Assembly: GCA_030141605.1 (NCBI GenBank)
Contig: JAQGDQ010000449.1
Location: 62,001-126,000, forward strand
Direction: 5' to 3'
Source: Tubiluchus corallicola
Lineage: Eukaryota; Priapulida; Priapulimorpha; Priapulimorphida; Tubiluchidae
DNA: 64,000 nt
Part shown: positions 1 to 10,900 of the stretch, in pieces
Layout of the letters: each line of letters begins with the position of its first letter
Position numbering within the stretch: position 1 is the stretch's first letter
Program-made: the position numbers and the translations under genes
The notes under the pieces: generated by a model
Seen by the model: the letters and a program-made list of their open reading frames with translations, nothing else
Told to the model about the DNA's origin: nothing
Databases searched by the model: none

Positions 1-696
1 AATGTCGGCTTTCTGTGGATCGTACGGTGTCCCCACTAAAATTTCTGGAGGAGCATAAGCATAGCTACCACAATAAGTTTCGCTAAGTGCTTTTTTATCA
101 TTACCACTTGGCTTATCTATGGGTTTAACAGGTCGCGCGAACCCAAAATCTGTAATTTTTAAGTTGTTTTGTTTATCTAATAAGAGATTTTCGCATTTCA
201 GATCTCTATGAGCAATTCCTTTGCTGTGAATGAAAGATACTCCACCGTGCAACTGATGAAACCAGCGGCCAGCTTGTGTTTCTCTGATAAATTTCTGTGA
301 TTTGATCATGTCCAGCAGGTCGCCATTATCGCATATCTCCATTACGAAATAAATACTGTCTGCCGTCTCTATAGCTTCATAACACTGAACTAGAGAAGAG
401 TGATGACTTAATTTTTTTAACACTTCAATTTCGCGAGGGACAAATTTTGCAAAAAAATCTTGTGGTATGTTTCTTTTGTTCATAAGTTTAACTGCAACAC
501 GGCCTTGATGTTTAGCAGAATATGCTTCCTTGACGGTAGAATATGAACCGTACCCGAGAGTTCTGACAAATTTTAATCCTTCTACCGCCGAATGTTCAGT
601 ATCTGAGCTACTACCGCTCTGTCTCTTACCATGTGATGTTCTTGAACCTGGCTTCGGATCTACCGCTTTTAAATGAACTTTACCTTTGTCCGACAT
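1..696 (-). CDS. TSSK-family serine/threonine protein kinase, N-terminal part (gene runs off the left edge)
   Basis: The reverse strand from ATG at 696 is open for all 232 codons to the window edge, without introns. Kinase landmarks appear in order: glycine loop LGYGSYSTV (residues 47-55), catalytic lysine in VAVK (K70), helix-C glutamate in REIEV (E89), HRDLKCEN (163-170, D165 catalytic), DFGFAR (183-188, D183 binds Mg), activation-loop LSETYCGSYAYAPPE with a phosphorylatable T207, and P+1 PYDP. The LSxTYCGSxAYAxPE signature is typical of testis-specific serine kinases (TSSK), which phosphorylate sperm proteins; the closest recalled member is TSSK4-like, but the subfamily is unsure. Missing beyond the edge: the rest of the C-lobe and any tail. 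Lack of introns fits several TSSK genes. The 12-residue lead plus a Ser-rich stretch to about residue 37 is non-catalytic. Confidence 0.93.
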   Translation of the reverse strand, partial: MSDKGKVHLKAVDPKPGSRTSHGKRQSGSSSDTEHSAVEGLKFVRTLGYGSYSTVKEAYSAKHQGRVAVKLMNKRNIPQDFFAKFVPREIEVLKKLSHHSSLVQCYEAIETADSIYFVMEICDNGDLLDMIKSQKFIRETQAGRWFHQLHGGVSFIHSKGIAHRDLKCENLLLDKQNNLKITDFGFARPVKPIDKPSGNDKKALSETYCGSYAYAPPEILVGTPYDPQKADI

Positions 697-786
697 CACG
701 TCGGATCCGTTCGGAAGAAATTCTCCTATGTGGCATCGTGAATTTTAATTAAAAAATCACGATCAAGTGAACGGCGGCGGCGCCAT
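680..786 (-). promoter_or_regulatory. Kinase 5' leader with two short upstream ORFs and a palindrome
   Basis: Seen upstream of the kinase ATG: an 8-codon uORF at 763-786 (M-A-P-P-P-F-T-stop) and a 19-codon uORF at 680-736 that starts upstream of the kinase ATG in another frame and ends inside the kinase reading frame. Between them, 735-763 is a near-perfect inverted repeat with 7-base arms ATCGTGA/TCACGAT around an A/T core. If this is transcribed, the hairpin and overlapping uORF would reduce kinase translation. The transcript start is unknown, so this could instead be promoter DNA. Confidence 0.35.
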
Positions 787-957
787 TCTGTCTTACGCTG
801 ATAATGCCACTTTGCGTAGCAACCGTTTTCGTTGTTTATTACATCACTGCACAGCTTTCTTGACTTTCCACTAATATTATTGAGATCGCTTATACTATAG
901 CATTACCACGAAAAGATAAAAAACTTCAAAAGTTAATTTTTTCACAATTTTTTTCAG

Positions 958-1004
958 ACATAAACGTTTGAAGCATTATGGGATGTGCCTTGTGCCAGTA
1001 CAAG
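958..1004 (+). CDS. Possible first coding exon of an unrecognised gene, head-to-head with the kinase
   Basis: A T-rich acceptor (ends CAG at 957) is followed by 20 untranslated bases, then ATG at 978 and nine codons, MGCALCQYK, ending in a phase-0 donor GTAAGA at 1005. Met-Gly-Cys with Cys at position 6 and a downstream Lys fits an N-myristoylation/palmitoylation start. No following exon was found in the next 2 kb, so this is a candidate only. It could be chance. Confidence 0.2.
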
Positions 1005-3281
1005 GTAAGATGGTGACTATTCTGAAAAAGCACATATTTTTATAAGGTCAGTAGTATAGGTTTCTGAAAAAAATTCCGAATTGCATGCAGGTCTGTCACA
1101 TAAAATAGTAAAGTGTAGACTAATGTCTGTCCGAATCACAAAATACTTTATAAAAAACCATGTTTGTGACGAAGTTCAGCATTCAAATCGAGCTAACATT
1201 TTAAAATCTCTTTACGTCTATTTAGGTACCGAGCAAAAAATTCGGAAGGCAGACGCTTAATAGAAACTAAGTCTAGCCTAACATGGTAGATAGTCCGGTT
1301 CATATTCTCACTAAAAGAACTGTCTTAAACTTAGTCTAACTGAATGACTTGACCATTGGTATAACCCAACTATCCTGTACCCTTAAATCTCATTTCTTTA
1401 AGGTCTCAGCATTCAACAATTTTTGCTTTTAGTTCCTTTGCATCAAGCAACTTTGTGCGGCCATTGTACACTTCCTCTTTAAGGGAAGATCAGATAATGT
1501 AATCCAGAGGATAAGTCCCATTTTTTGGTAACAAATTTTTATCAGTTCTTTATTTTCTTTGGTGATAATCATGATGTAAACTGGTTGTTTCCTTTACTGT
1601 TTTGCTGCATGTACTGAGCGATTCACATGCCACTGAAAGTAGCTGTTATTCAGTTGACGATTGGCTGACGTTGTTCCGGCATTTAATTTTTTAACATTCA
1701 AAAGGCTTTTCGGTCGTAACTTAAAAAACACTAAAACTATAAACTTGTAACTTTCACTGCCGAAAGTGAATGTATTGGAATATCATGGTGCGAAATTTTA
1801 TTTAACTTTGTAAAACTTTTAATCTTATTGTACTCGGCACATTTTTAATCTTAAACTTCGGCACATTTTTTTCTGAGCCACTCGATATATTTACAAGAAA
1901 GAAGCATTTCAAGCTTAATTCTGTTCCAATACGATTGATCATTCCACTTATGATTTGTCCATATTACTTCTATTACAAGTTTCAAATATGGTGAAATTAC
2001 GCTGTGGTAAATAATTTGCTTAAAAACGTTGTACAAGTAAAAAATAATTGTTACTACATGTATAATTAGAATAATGACATTCTTGCATATTTGTCGCTGT
2101 TGTTTGTCCTATATACATAATAGTGAAATTCTCAAATAAACAACTAAGATTAAATAATATGGATTATAAGTTTATTTTGAGATTGTTGTGGTATACAATG
2201 CTCCTATTTTTTGTTACGTTGCGACAAAACAAGCAAAACAAGTAATCATCACTTTTAAGGGAAGACCGTTAAAAATAAATTATTGCATACGTATTGTCAA
2301 AGAGATAATGACTCATATAAATGGCAAACCATTTTCATTTATTGATTTCGATAGAGCATAATACTTTCACAAAAACATTATGCTGCTTTACTCCAACGAA
2401 ACAAAGGCTTTATTAACAATTTCGACCTTTTTACATATTCTGGCAACATTCGCTGTAGTTAATACAATAATAAATATTTTATTTTACTTTACTTTATCTT
2501 ATAAAAGCCTATCTACGATCGTTCAATTCTTGATTAGTTACAATTTAAAATGTATGGATAGTTAAACTAGTCACGCACAGTTACTTAAAGACTTAATGAG
2601 CCACTAGAATGGTGAGCCACTCTGGTCAAAGAAACAATGTTCTGCCAGAACTGCGTCCTTACCTAGCTGCCACCTAGAACTAAAAATTGCGCCAACCATG
2701 CGCCTACTGCAAACACCATCCATCAGAAATGGGATTAATGCGATAATGGTGGCACCAAAAATTAATTCAAAAACTACAGGACGGAAATGTTAAGCTAAAT
2801 ATTTATATAGAATATAATATAATGCTGGGCTGGTGGCGCAGAAAATTAACATAAAAGCTACTAAGAAACAAAGCGTAATCCAAACATTGGCAAGGCGTAG
2901 TAAAGTAATCACAGAAAAATCACAAATAAACATGACACACGATACATGAAATTAAATTTAGAGTATGCACTAAAGACAGTTGATTTAATTAGCAAAAATA
3001 AATGATAACTAGCCGCTTAATCGTACGATAATTATTTATACAGCAGCACTGTGAGAAATATGGGTGCACTTCATGCTATTGTGTCATATAATCCAGAGTA
3101 GAAAATTTTAAATTTGGCTTTTCTTAAGTTAAAATTATTCGAGGCATGTAAAATAAAAAATGTGTTCCGTTGCACTTCTGTACTGCTTTACTTGGAGGAC
3201 TGGCATTCGACACAAACACGCATAAAAAGACGCCCATAAATCATAAAAATTGCTTATTGCACAACGATTATTTTTTAGTTT
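1005..3281. other. Kinase/myosin A intergenic region including the myosin A 3' UTR
   Basis: AT-rich DNA with no supported exon on either strand; the short ORFs here have no recognisable composition. The first few hundred bases below 3282 must contain the 3' UTR of myosin gene A. An AATAAA (3280-3285) overlaps its stop codon and is too close to be the obvious poly(A) signal; an ATTAAA on the minus strand near 2985 is a possible alternative. Confidence 0.5.
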
Positions 3282-4959
3282 TTATTCTTCTTCTATGTTT
3301 GGTCGGCGTTTAGGACGGACTTCTCCACCTCGTGACGTCGACACTCCTTGTGCTCGAGACAAGGCGCGCAGCTTTGCAAAAGCGTTTTCAGCATCTTCTG
3401 CTCGAGCCTCAGCCTCTTCTAATTCAGCCTGAGCTTTACGATACTTAGCCAGGTTCATGTTGGCAACTTCTTCAGCCTCTTCGATCTGCCGCTTGTACAT
3501 TTTAATTTTGTTATTTACTTTGTCCATGCCGTCCTGCAAATTCATCATCAATTTTTTGTCGTCTTCAGCTTGCATCATTAGTTCCTTGACTCGGCGGTCG
3601 GCCTTGCGGAAGGCTTTCTGGGCTTCACTGTGGCGACGCTGTTCAACATCAAGCTCTCCTTCTAGCTCACGTGTGCGATGTTCAAGCTTAGCGATCAGTT
3701 TCTTTCCGCCTTTAAGCATGTTTGCTTCGGCTTCATCAAGACGCACTTGAAGATCCTTTATTTGCTGTTCTTGAGCCTTGCGAGCCTTTTCAATATTGTT
3801 AGCATGATCTTGTTCTTGGCGAAGTTCTTCAGCTAGGCGAGCTGCATCGGCTACTGCAGTCCTTGATTTCTCATCTGCCACCTTTAATTCGTTTACAGTT
3901 TCATCTAGGTCGGCTTGCATGGTTGTAATCTCACCTTCCAATTTCCTCTTGGCACTTGAGGTTGAGGCTAGTTGGCTCTGTATATCACTGATCCTGTCAT
4001 TAGCGTCACTTAGATCTGACTCAGCTGCACGACGATTGCGTTCGGCTTGTTCAAGGCTTGTGCGGGTTTCATCAAGCTCAGAACTGATTGCATTGCATCT
4101 GCGTTCACTAGCATTAAACATTTCCCGGAGTTCTTCTCTAGCGTGTTGTTCTTCCTCAATTTGAACCTCCAAATCATTAATGTGTGCCTGCAACTTTTTG
4201 ACATTTTTCTGTGCTTCGGCGTTCTGACGGTTTGCACTGTCCAAGGCAACCTCAAGCTGGTTAATATCACTCTCTAATTTTTTCTTCATTCGCAATGCCT
4301 CAGCTTTGCCTTTGGCTTCTGCCTCCAAACTGGCCTGCATTGAGTCAACTGCATGTTGATGGTTTCTACGGGTAGTTTCAAACTCTTCATCTTTTTCAGC
4401 CAATCTTCTTTCGATTTCTTGACGAATTTGTTGTAACTCCAGTTGCCCTCTGACCACTTTAGCTTCTTCTTGCTCCAGGGCTGCTTCTGCTTCTTCAAGT
4501 GCTGACTGCAGTTCTTCTTTTTCTTGCTCGGCTCTTTTTCGTGCTTTATCAACTTCGTGAATGTTTCGACCACCCTCTCCAATTTGCTCCATCAGTTCTT
4601 TAATCTCATCAGCCAAATTTCTGTTTTCTCTTTTGGCTGCTTCAAGTGCATCCTCCGCTTCCTCTCTCTGAGTTTTATTCTTGAATAATTCAGTAGAAAT
4701 ATTGCGACATTCACGTTGGCTAGCTTCGAGCTCAGAAGAAAGATCGTCACATTTTTGTTTCCATTCAGCAATCGTTTTGTCAAAGTTACGCTGCCTCTTT
4801 TCAGCAGCATTGGCAGCTGCTGTTGCTCGCTCCACTTCAATGGACATATCATCTAAATCGTTTTGCAAACGAGTTTTAGCTTTTTCTAGGCTGCTTATTT
4901 TAGCATTCAGTGTGTCAATGGAATCAGCTGAATCCATAAGCTTAGCCTGTAATTTCCGC
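3282..4959 (-). CDS. Myosin A exon 16, light meromyosin rod and C-terminus (residues 1401-1959)
   Basis: A single 1678-base coding exon after acceptor TTTATAG, running through the filament-forming rod to the tail [16 protein letters not shown] and TAA at 3282-3284. Gene B splits off its last 14 residues into a separate exon; A does not. Confidence 0.96.
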
Positions 4960-7900
4960 CTATAAAGTAAAAATTATATGACAAATACATATAAGCACAA
5001 TGTACATTTATAATTTTGCTATTGCAGTTTTTGCAAAAACATCTGAAATTTTATCACATTTAATCACATTAAATTATTTTATTTAAAAACAACTTTCCAG
5101 TATCACAAATAATAATTTGAACTATTACACATTTATAATACTAATGAGCATTAATTTTTTTCTCACTTTATTTCCTCAGCTTCTGGTCCTCCACCACCAA
5201 GGCCCTCTGCATCTACACGTGCACGAAGATTATTGTAATCACTCATTACTTTAGCGAGCTGTCTCTGCATTACTGCTTTACCCTCAGCTTCTTCTTCCAT
5301 CTGATCTCTCAATTGATCAGCATCATGTTGAGCATTGCGAAGCTGAGCTTGAAGATTAGCTTTTTGTCTTCCTTCATCTTCAGCAGTGTTTCTAGCTTCT
5401 TCCAGCTGAGACTGCAATTGGGACTTGATTCTGTTCAACTGGTTTACCTGAGACTCGGTTTCCTCTACCTGCCTTTGCAAGTCATTATTCTCATTTGTCA
5501 ATCTGGACTTTTGTCCATTCATATCATTAATAGTTCTTGCTGACTCGTCTAGTTTTGCATTCGCCTCCGCCAACTGAGCTTCGAGAGCTTTGCAAAGTTT
5601 GTCAGCCTGGCTCTGGAAAACGAACATAGAGCGTCAAAGCATTGCAATTTAAGAACTAAACAGGTAATGTTCTTTGGTTATGTATCTGATTGTGCTGCTT
5701 AATTTTAGGTAAAAAATTGATCTCACTTTATGGAAATTTATAATATATGAACAAGTAGTAGTAATAAGTAGATGAGTAGCTAGGTAGTTAGATAGAAAAG
5801 AACCAGTTTCAGAAATCTTTTGTCATTGCTAGCAACCATCGTCACCACGAAACCAAACTTTATACTGCATATCAAAAGCTCAGACCCTAGCTGGTGAGCA
5901 AGTACTGTTGGAATCGTATTAGTGGCTTCCGCGTAGCATGCGCAGAAAACAGACAGGATGACACGGCTCGGAATCAGGATCGACTAAGTGGAGCCCTTGA
6001 ACCAAAAATTGGCAAGCCATGATCACACTATGTGCTTAACAACCAAAGTTAAGCAAGGTCGCGGCTAATCCTTGAACAGATTGGTGGGTGACTGCTTCAT
6101 TAAATACTCTGTCCCTTTTCATTCGCCATATTGATTCTAGTCATTTATGCTGTAGATGGAACACGTATTTTCATTTAAACATGACTGAAACAACTTTGTC
6201 AGTTTACTATCTCATCCTAGAAGATCTCCCCACATCCATCAGCATTATACTGCACATAGGGGCCGAATTCCGGCTTACAGTGTGCATATTTGTATAAAAA
6301 AAGATTATTTATCAAGCGAAAATACTTAAGTCTGCTTGACGCGGGACTTGTATAACTACCTGGTACAATATTATTTCATTAATATTTGTACCTTTGCCTT
6401 GCTGATATGATCAACATTCCCTCTGATGTCGTCAATTTCCACTTTCAGCTGGGATTTTTCTTTTTCTAAACTAAATATTGAAAAAGTTGATAGATTAAGA
6501 GACAGTTTGTCATTATAAATTTCACAAAATAATGAAAACGGATTTATGTCAGTGTATTACGGAATAGATTTTATGAACTGTTTTATGTCTGTGTCGGTTT
6601 TGTTGTGTCGCCATCATTTTATTCTATCATTATCATTTTCCTGTTAAATGTTTTAGTGCAAAACAACTTTGAAATATTTTGAGTGTGCTATATAAGTATA
6701 AATAAATTAAATTACCATAAATTCAAAAAATTAAAATAAGACAGTTAATTACTCTTTTTTATATTCCTTAGTATGCTTGCTTCCTTATTCCCCACTTCTT
6801 TTTCTAGTCTTCCTTTGGTCTTTTTCTTTTTTTATTCCTCCTTTTCCGTTTTCATTCTCCTGTCGTCCATTTCCTGTCTTCCTTTTTCTTTGCCCTTCGG
6901 CTCTTCTATCATTAAATCTTTTATCCATACTTTGCGTTTTTGACTAACGTTTACGCACTCGTTTATAGCGAGTTTGTTCACTTATTCGTTCATTTACTCA
7001 TTCATATGCCATGCCTAACTAATTAATTAAATAGTACTTACTTTGCTTTTACTCTCTGCAGCTGGTCAAGCTTTTCTCCAAGTTCAGCAATGGCATCATT
7101 TTGCTTTTTTCTCAATGCTGACATTGTTGCCTCAGCGTTTAGAGCTTGTTCTTCCAGACTGCGACGGAGCTTAATGATTTCCGCTTCCCGTTTCCGGTTC
7201 AACTCAACCTGTGCATGAGTTGCACCCCCTGCCTCCTCTAGGCGTTCAGTCAGTTCCTCTAGTTCCCGCATGGCTTCAGCGCGCTGCTTTTCAACCTTTG
7301 AGCGAGACTGTCTCTCAGACTCTGCTTCTTCTTCCACCTCCTCAACGCGAGCTTGCAGTTCTTTAATCTTCTTCTGCAACTGATGCAGCGCTCCCTGTTC
7401 ATCTTCGCTCTTGCTCATCACATTGGCAATTTCTTTGTCCTTCCTGCGAATGGTTTCTTCTTGTTCATGTCTAATACGTTCTAGTTCTTCCACAGATTCT
7501 TGCGTCATTTTCAAATCTCCCTCCAATTTGCGTTTGTATTTCTCAACGTCTCCACGAATTTTTTTCTCGCGTTCACAGTTGTCTTCCATTTCATCTAAAG
7601 CCTGTTCAAGTTTAGTCTTCATTTTATTCAAGTGATTTACCTTCTCTTCTTCTTTGGCAAGCTCCTCTGCTGTTCTCTGAAAACAACAAAGCAATTGTTG
7701 ACGAACATTTTTGCCTAAAAATTTTTAAGATTGTGTAAACAAAAACAATTTGTTAATTGGTCGTAGTTGTAACTATTAAAGCCAGCTGGGTTTTTACATG
7801 CAATTTTCGTAATATATCATTGCGCAATGATTCTTTGGCGCAACAAAATGACAAAGAAAATGAAACATTATTTCTTAAATTTTAAATTTTAGTTAAAACG

Positions 7901-10900
7901 CGCCAAATCATTGTTTAATGTTTACTGATGCTCTGATGTGTTAGACGAAATTTTTTAAGTAAATTAGCGTGCTATATTCAACAGTAAAAAATAAAATCTA
8001 AAAAACTGTTTGTCACAATATAAGCTTTCCTAGTTTTCTATCCAATGAAGCATTATTTCAAGTAATCTTATTGAGATGTATTGCTCTAAAATTTTATGCT
8101 CATCCATACTTTACGTATTATATAATTAAGTAATACACTTACTGCTTGTGTTTCCTCTAGGTTTTTCTTTTCTCTATTCACTTTTGAAATCAGTTCATCC
8201 TGCTTGCTAATTTCGCCATTTAGCTGATTAATTTGATGTTCCTTTGCTGTTTTGTCACCCTCTAATTTTTTAACCTGGCGTTCCAATTCCTCTATTTGAC
8301 TCCTTAAGTCACCACCTTCAGCGTCCATTTTCCGTTTCATCTCACTAAGGCTTGCTGAATGTTCTTCTTCTTCTGCTAATCTCTCTCTCAGATCACGAAT
8401 CTGATCGTCTAAATCTTGTTTCTGTGCCATCAGCCTAGTGGCTCTTTCTTCTATATCCGCAATAGTCTCAGCTTCGCCTTGTACTTGTGACAGAAGCTCT
8501 GCCCTTTCCTTTTGTAGTTTAGCGACAAGATCTTCATAGTCCTTTTTAGCTTTTGCATCTTTTTCCATTTCTTCCTTCATTTTCGCGATTTCTTCATCCT
8601 TCTTTTTCATTTCATCTTCTTGCCTAGCAATGGAGAGAAGAGGCTTGACCTTAGTATAAAGTTTCCACCACGGCCAATTCCGGCACTGCAAGTACTTCCT
8701 GGTGTTGCGCTGGATGACAATCATCGCCAAACGCTGAGCCTTCATGATTTCATACTGGTCACGCATTTGTTTTCCTCTTATCCATGCTTGCATCAATGTC
8801 AGAATACGTGTTATACGTACATCTCGCATCTCCTCAAGTTTGCCCAAAGACCCAGCACGAAAGAAAACCTTAGTGCCACCCAGTTTATACTCAGCTGTGT
8901 CCCACTGAAGGGCGTTCAGTATAGCTGTTGTTATATCCTTGCTGTCAGCGAAGCCTTGTGGAATAGCATTTGGAGCTAAAATCTGATATCTGTAAAAGCA
9001 GATAAATATATTATTGGTTTATTTCTCAAACAATGTCAAACAGACTAAAGCAACAATTGTTTCAAATCAAGAAGCGCTGACACTCAAAATAATAAATAGC
9101 GCAGAACATAAATACATTTCCATCAGTAAACAAATGTAAAATTAAAAGTTTATTACCTTTGCTTGAAGTCTCCATATAGTAATCTGTTGGGGAAGCCTTT
9201 GCGGCAGATTCGGATGCCCTCAAGCACACCATTACAGGTCAGCTGGTTCATGACGAGTGGTGCATCAATAGCTCCTCCTTCTTTGTTTTCATTAGGGATG
9301 ATGCAGCGCACGAAATGAGGAGCTGTATTCCTCAGTGTTGTCATCAACTTATTCAGTTGTTCCTGAAATAGGATAAGATTAAATGTTTTTTTAATGTTGG
9401 TAAAATTCTAACGCCCTGTGGAAACAACCCTGAAAAAAATGAAAAGTTCGCAAAACAAAAAAACGTAACTGTTATAAAATTGATTTTTTAGTAATAGACT
9501 CATCATAGATTAAAAGCATTTTGCATCTTTTTGCCTTTTGCAGTGTAGAAATTGAAACATGGGTTTGTAAACACTTGTCACTGTATAACAAAACGTTCTA
9601 TTGTTACAATGTGTCTTACCCTGTATAATGCCGATACTGTCTGAAAAGCTGATCCCTTCTTTCTCTTCTTTCCTCCACCACCACCCTCATCATCTTTTGC
9701 AAGTTTGTCTTGAAAGAGACTTCCCAACAGAGGATTGCCATGAGATTTAGCCATCATTTCAGCTACAGTGTCGTTAATTGGATCTTTATTCTTTTCTAGC
9801 CAATGAATAACATTGTAGTTGACAATGCCAGCATAGTGGACAACGCCGAAATGAGCTTCAGCCTGATTACCTTTTGGAGGTTTTGGTTTAATGAATGGCG
9901 CTGATTTGCCCAGATGATTGTCCATTAACTTCTGAAGGAAAGTCATGTCGGTAGCTTTGGGAAACATGGATTCTTCTTCAAGGATAGCAAAAACGCCCAT
10001 TGGTCTCTCAATCATGTCAATACAAGCTTGCAGGTCAAGTCCAAAATCAATGAAAGTCCACTCTATTCCTTCAGCTTTATACTCTTCCTGTTCAAGAACA
10101 AACATGTGGTGGTTGAAGAACTGCTGCAATTTCTCGTTTGTAAAGTTGATGCAAATCTGCTCAAACCCATTAAAGTCGAAAATCTCAAAACCAGCAATAT
10201 CCAACACACCAATAAAAAATTGTTTCTTTTGTGGTGTCGCCAAGGTCTCATTCACTTTTTGGACAAGCCAAACAAACATTCGATTGTAAATGGCTTTAGA
10301 CAAGGCTCCAATACCATATAATACTTGTTCCTTTGTTTGGCCTTTAGTGACGTAATCATTTCCAACTTTCACTCGAGGTTTGAGAAGTCCTTTGTACAAA
10401 TCTGCATCTAGCATACCGCACAGGTGAGCCACTTTTCCGCCAGTTTCCATTCCATCTGCTTCAGCTTGCTCTTCGCGTGGTCTCTGTTTGAACTGGCAGG
10501 TACCAAAGTGCATTACTGCAGCCACCAGCTTATAAATCATCTTCTTCTCATCTTCAGTAAATCCCAAAATATCAAACGCTTCCTGTGAATTAATAAAGAA
10601 CAACAGCCGTTATTATGAATAACTCAAAATAAGTGACAACAATTCTTTTGTTTAATACTTATTATTATAGTCCTTAAAATTGTGAATGTTTTCTTAATTT
10701 CTATCTAATCCTTTAAATTTATTTTATTTGAATTATTATGTCATTGCTAATTCAAACTACAGCAGTTTAATTAGTAAAGCGACTCGTACGGAATTTGATA
10801 AACACGTGATTCGAAAACTAGAAAAAATTCTTTAAACAAAACAACAAGTTGAAGTTATTAATTTTCGTCTCCCCTTAATAACAATAATGATTTGATGAGT

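Noticed and set aside
3280-3285. AATAAA as the poly(A) signal of myosin A
   Set aside because: It overlaps the stop codon, leaving almost no 3' UTR; cannot be supported without transcripts.
3250-4965. Plus-strand and off-frame ORFs over the rod exons (for example 3457-3750, 3919-4164, 4681-4965)
   Set aside because: They are shadows of the coiled-coil coding sequence; the minus frame matches myosin exactly and spans splice sites.
6046-6095. A functional 5S rRNA gene
   Set aside because: About ten bases missing before box A, divergent 3' half and no T-run terminator in the right place.
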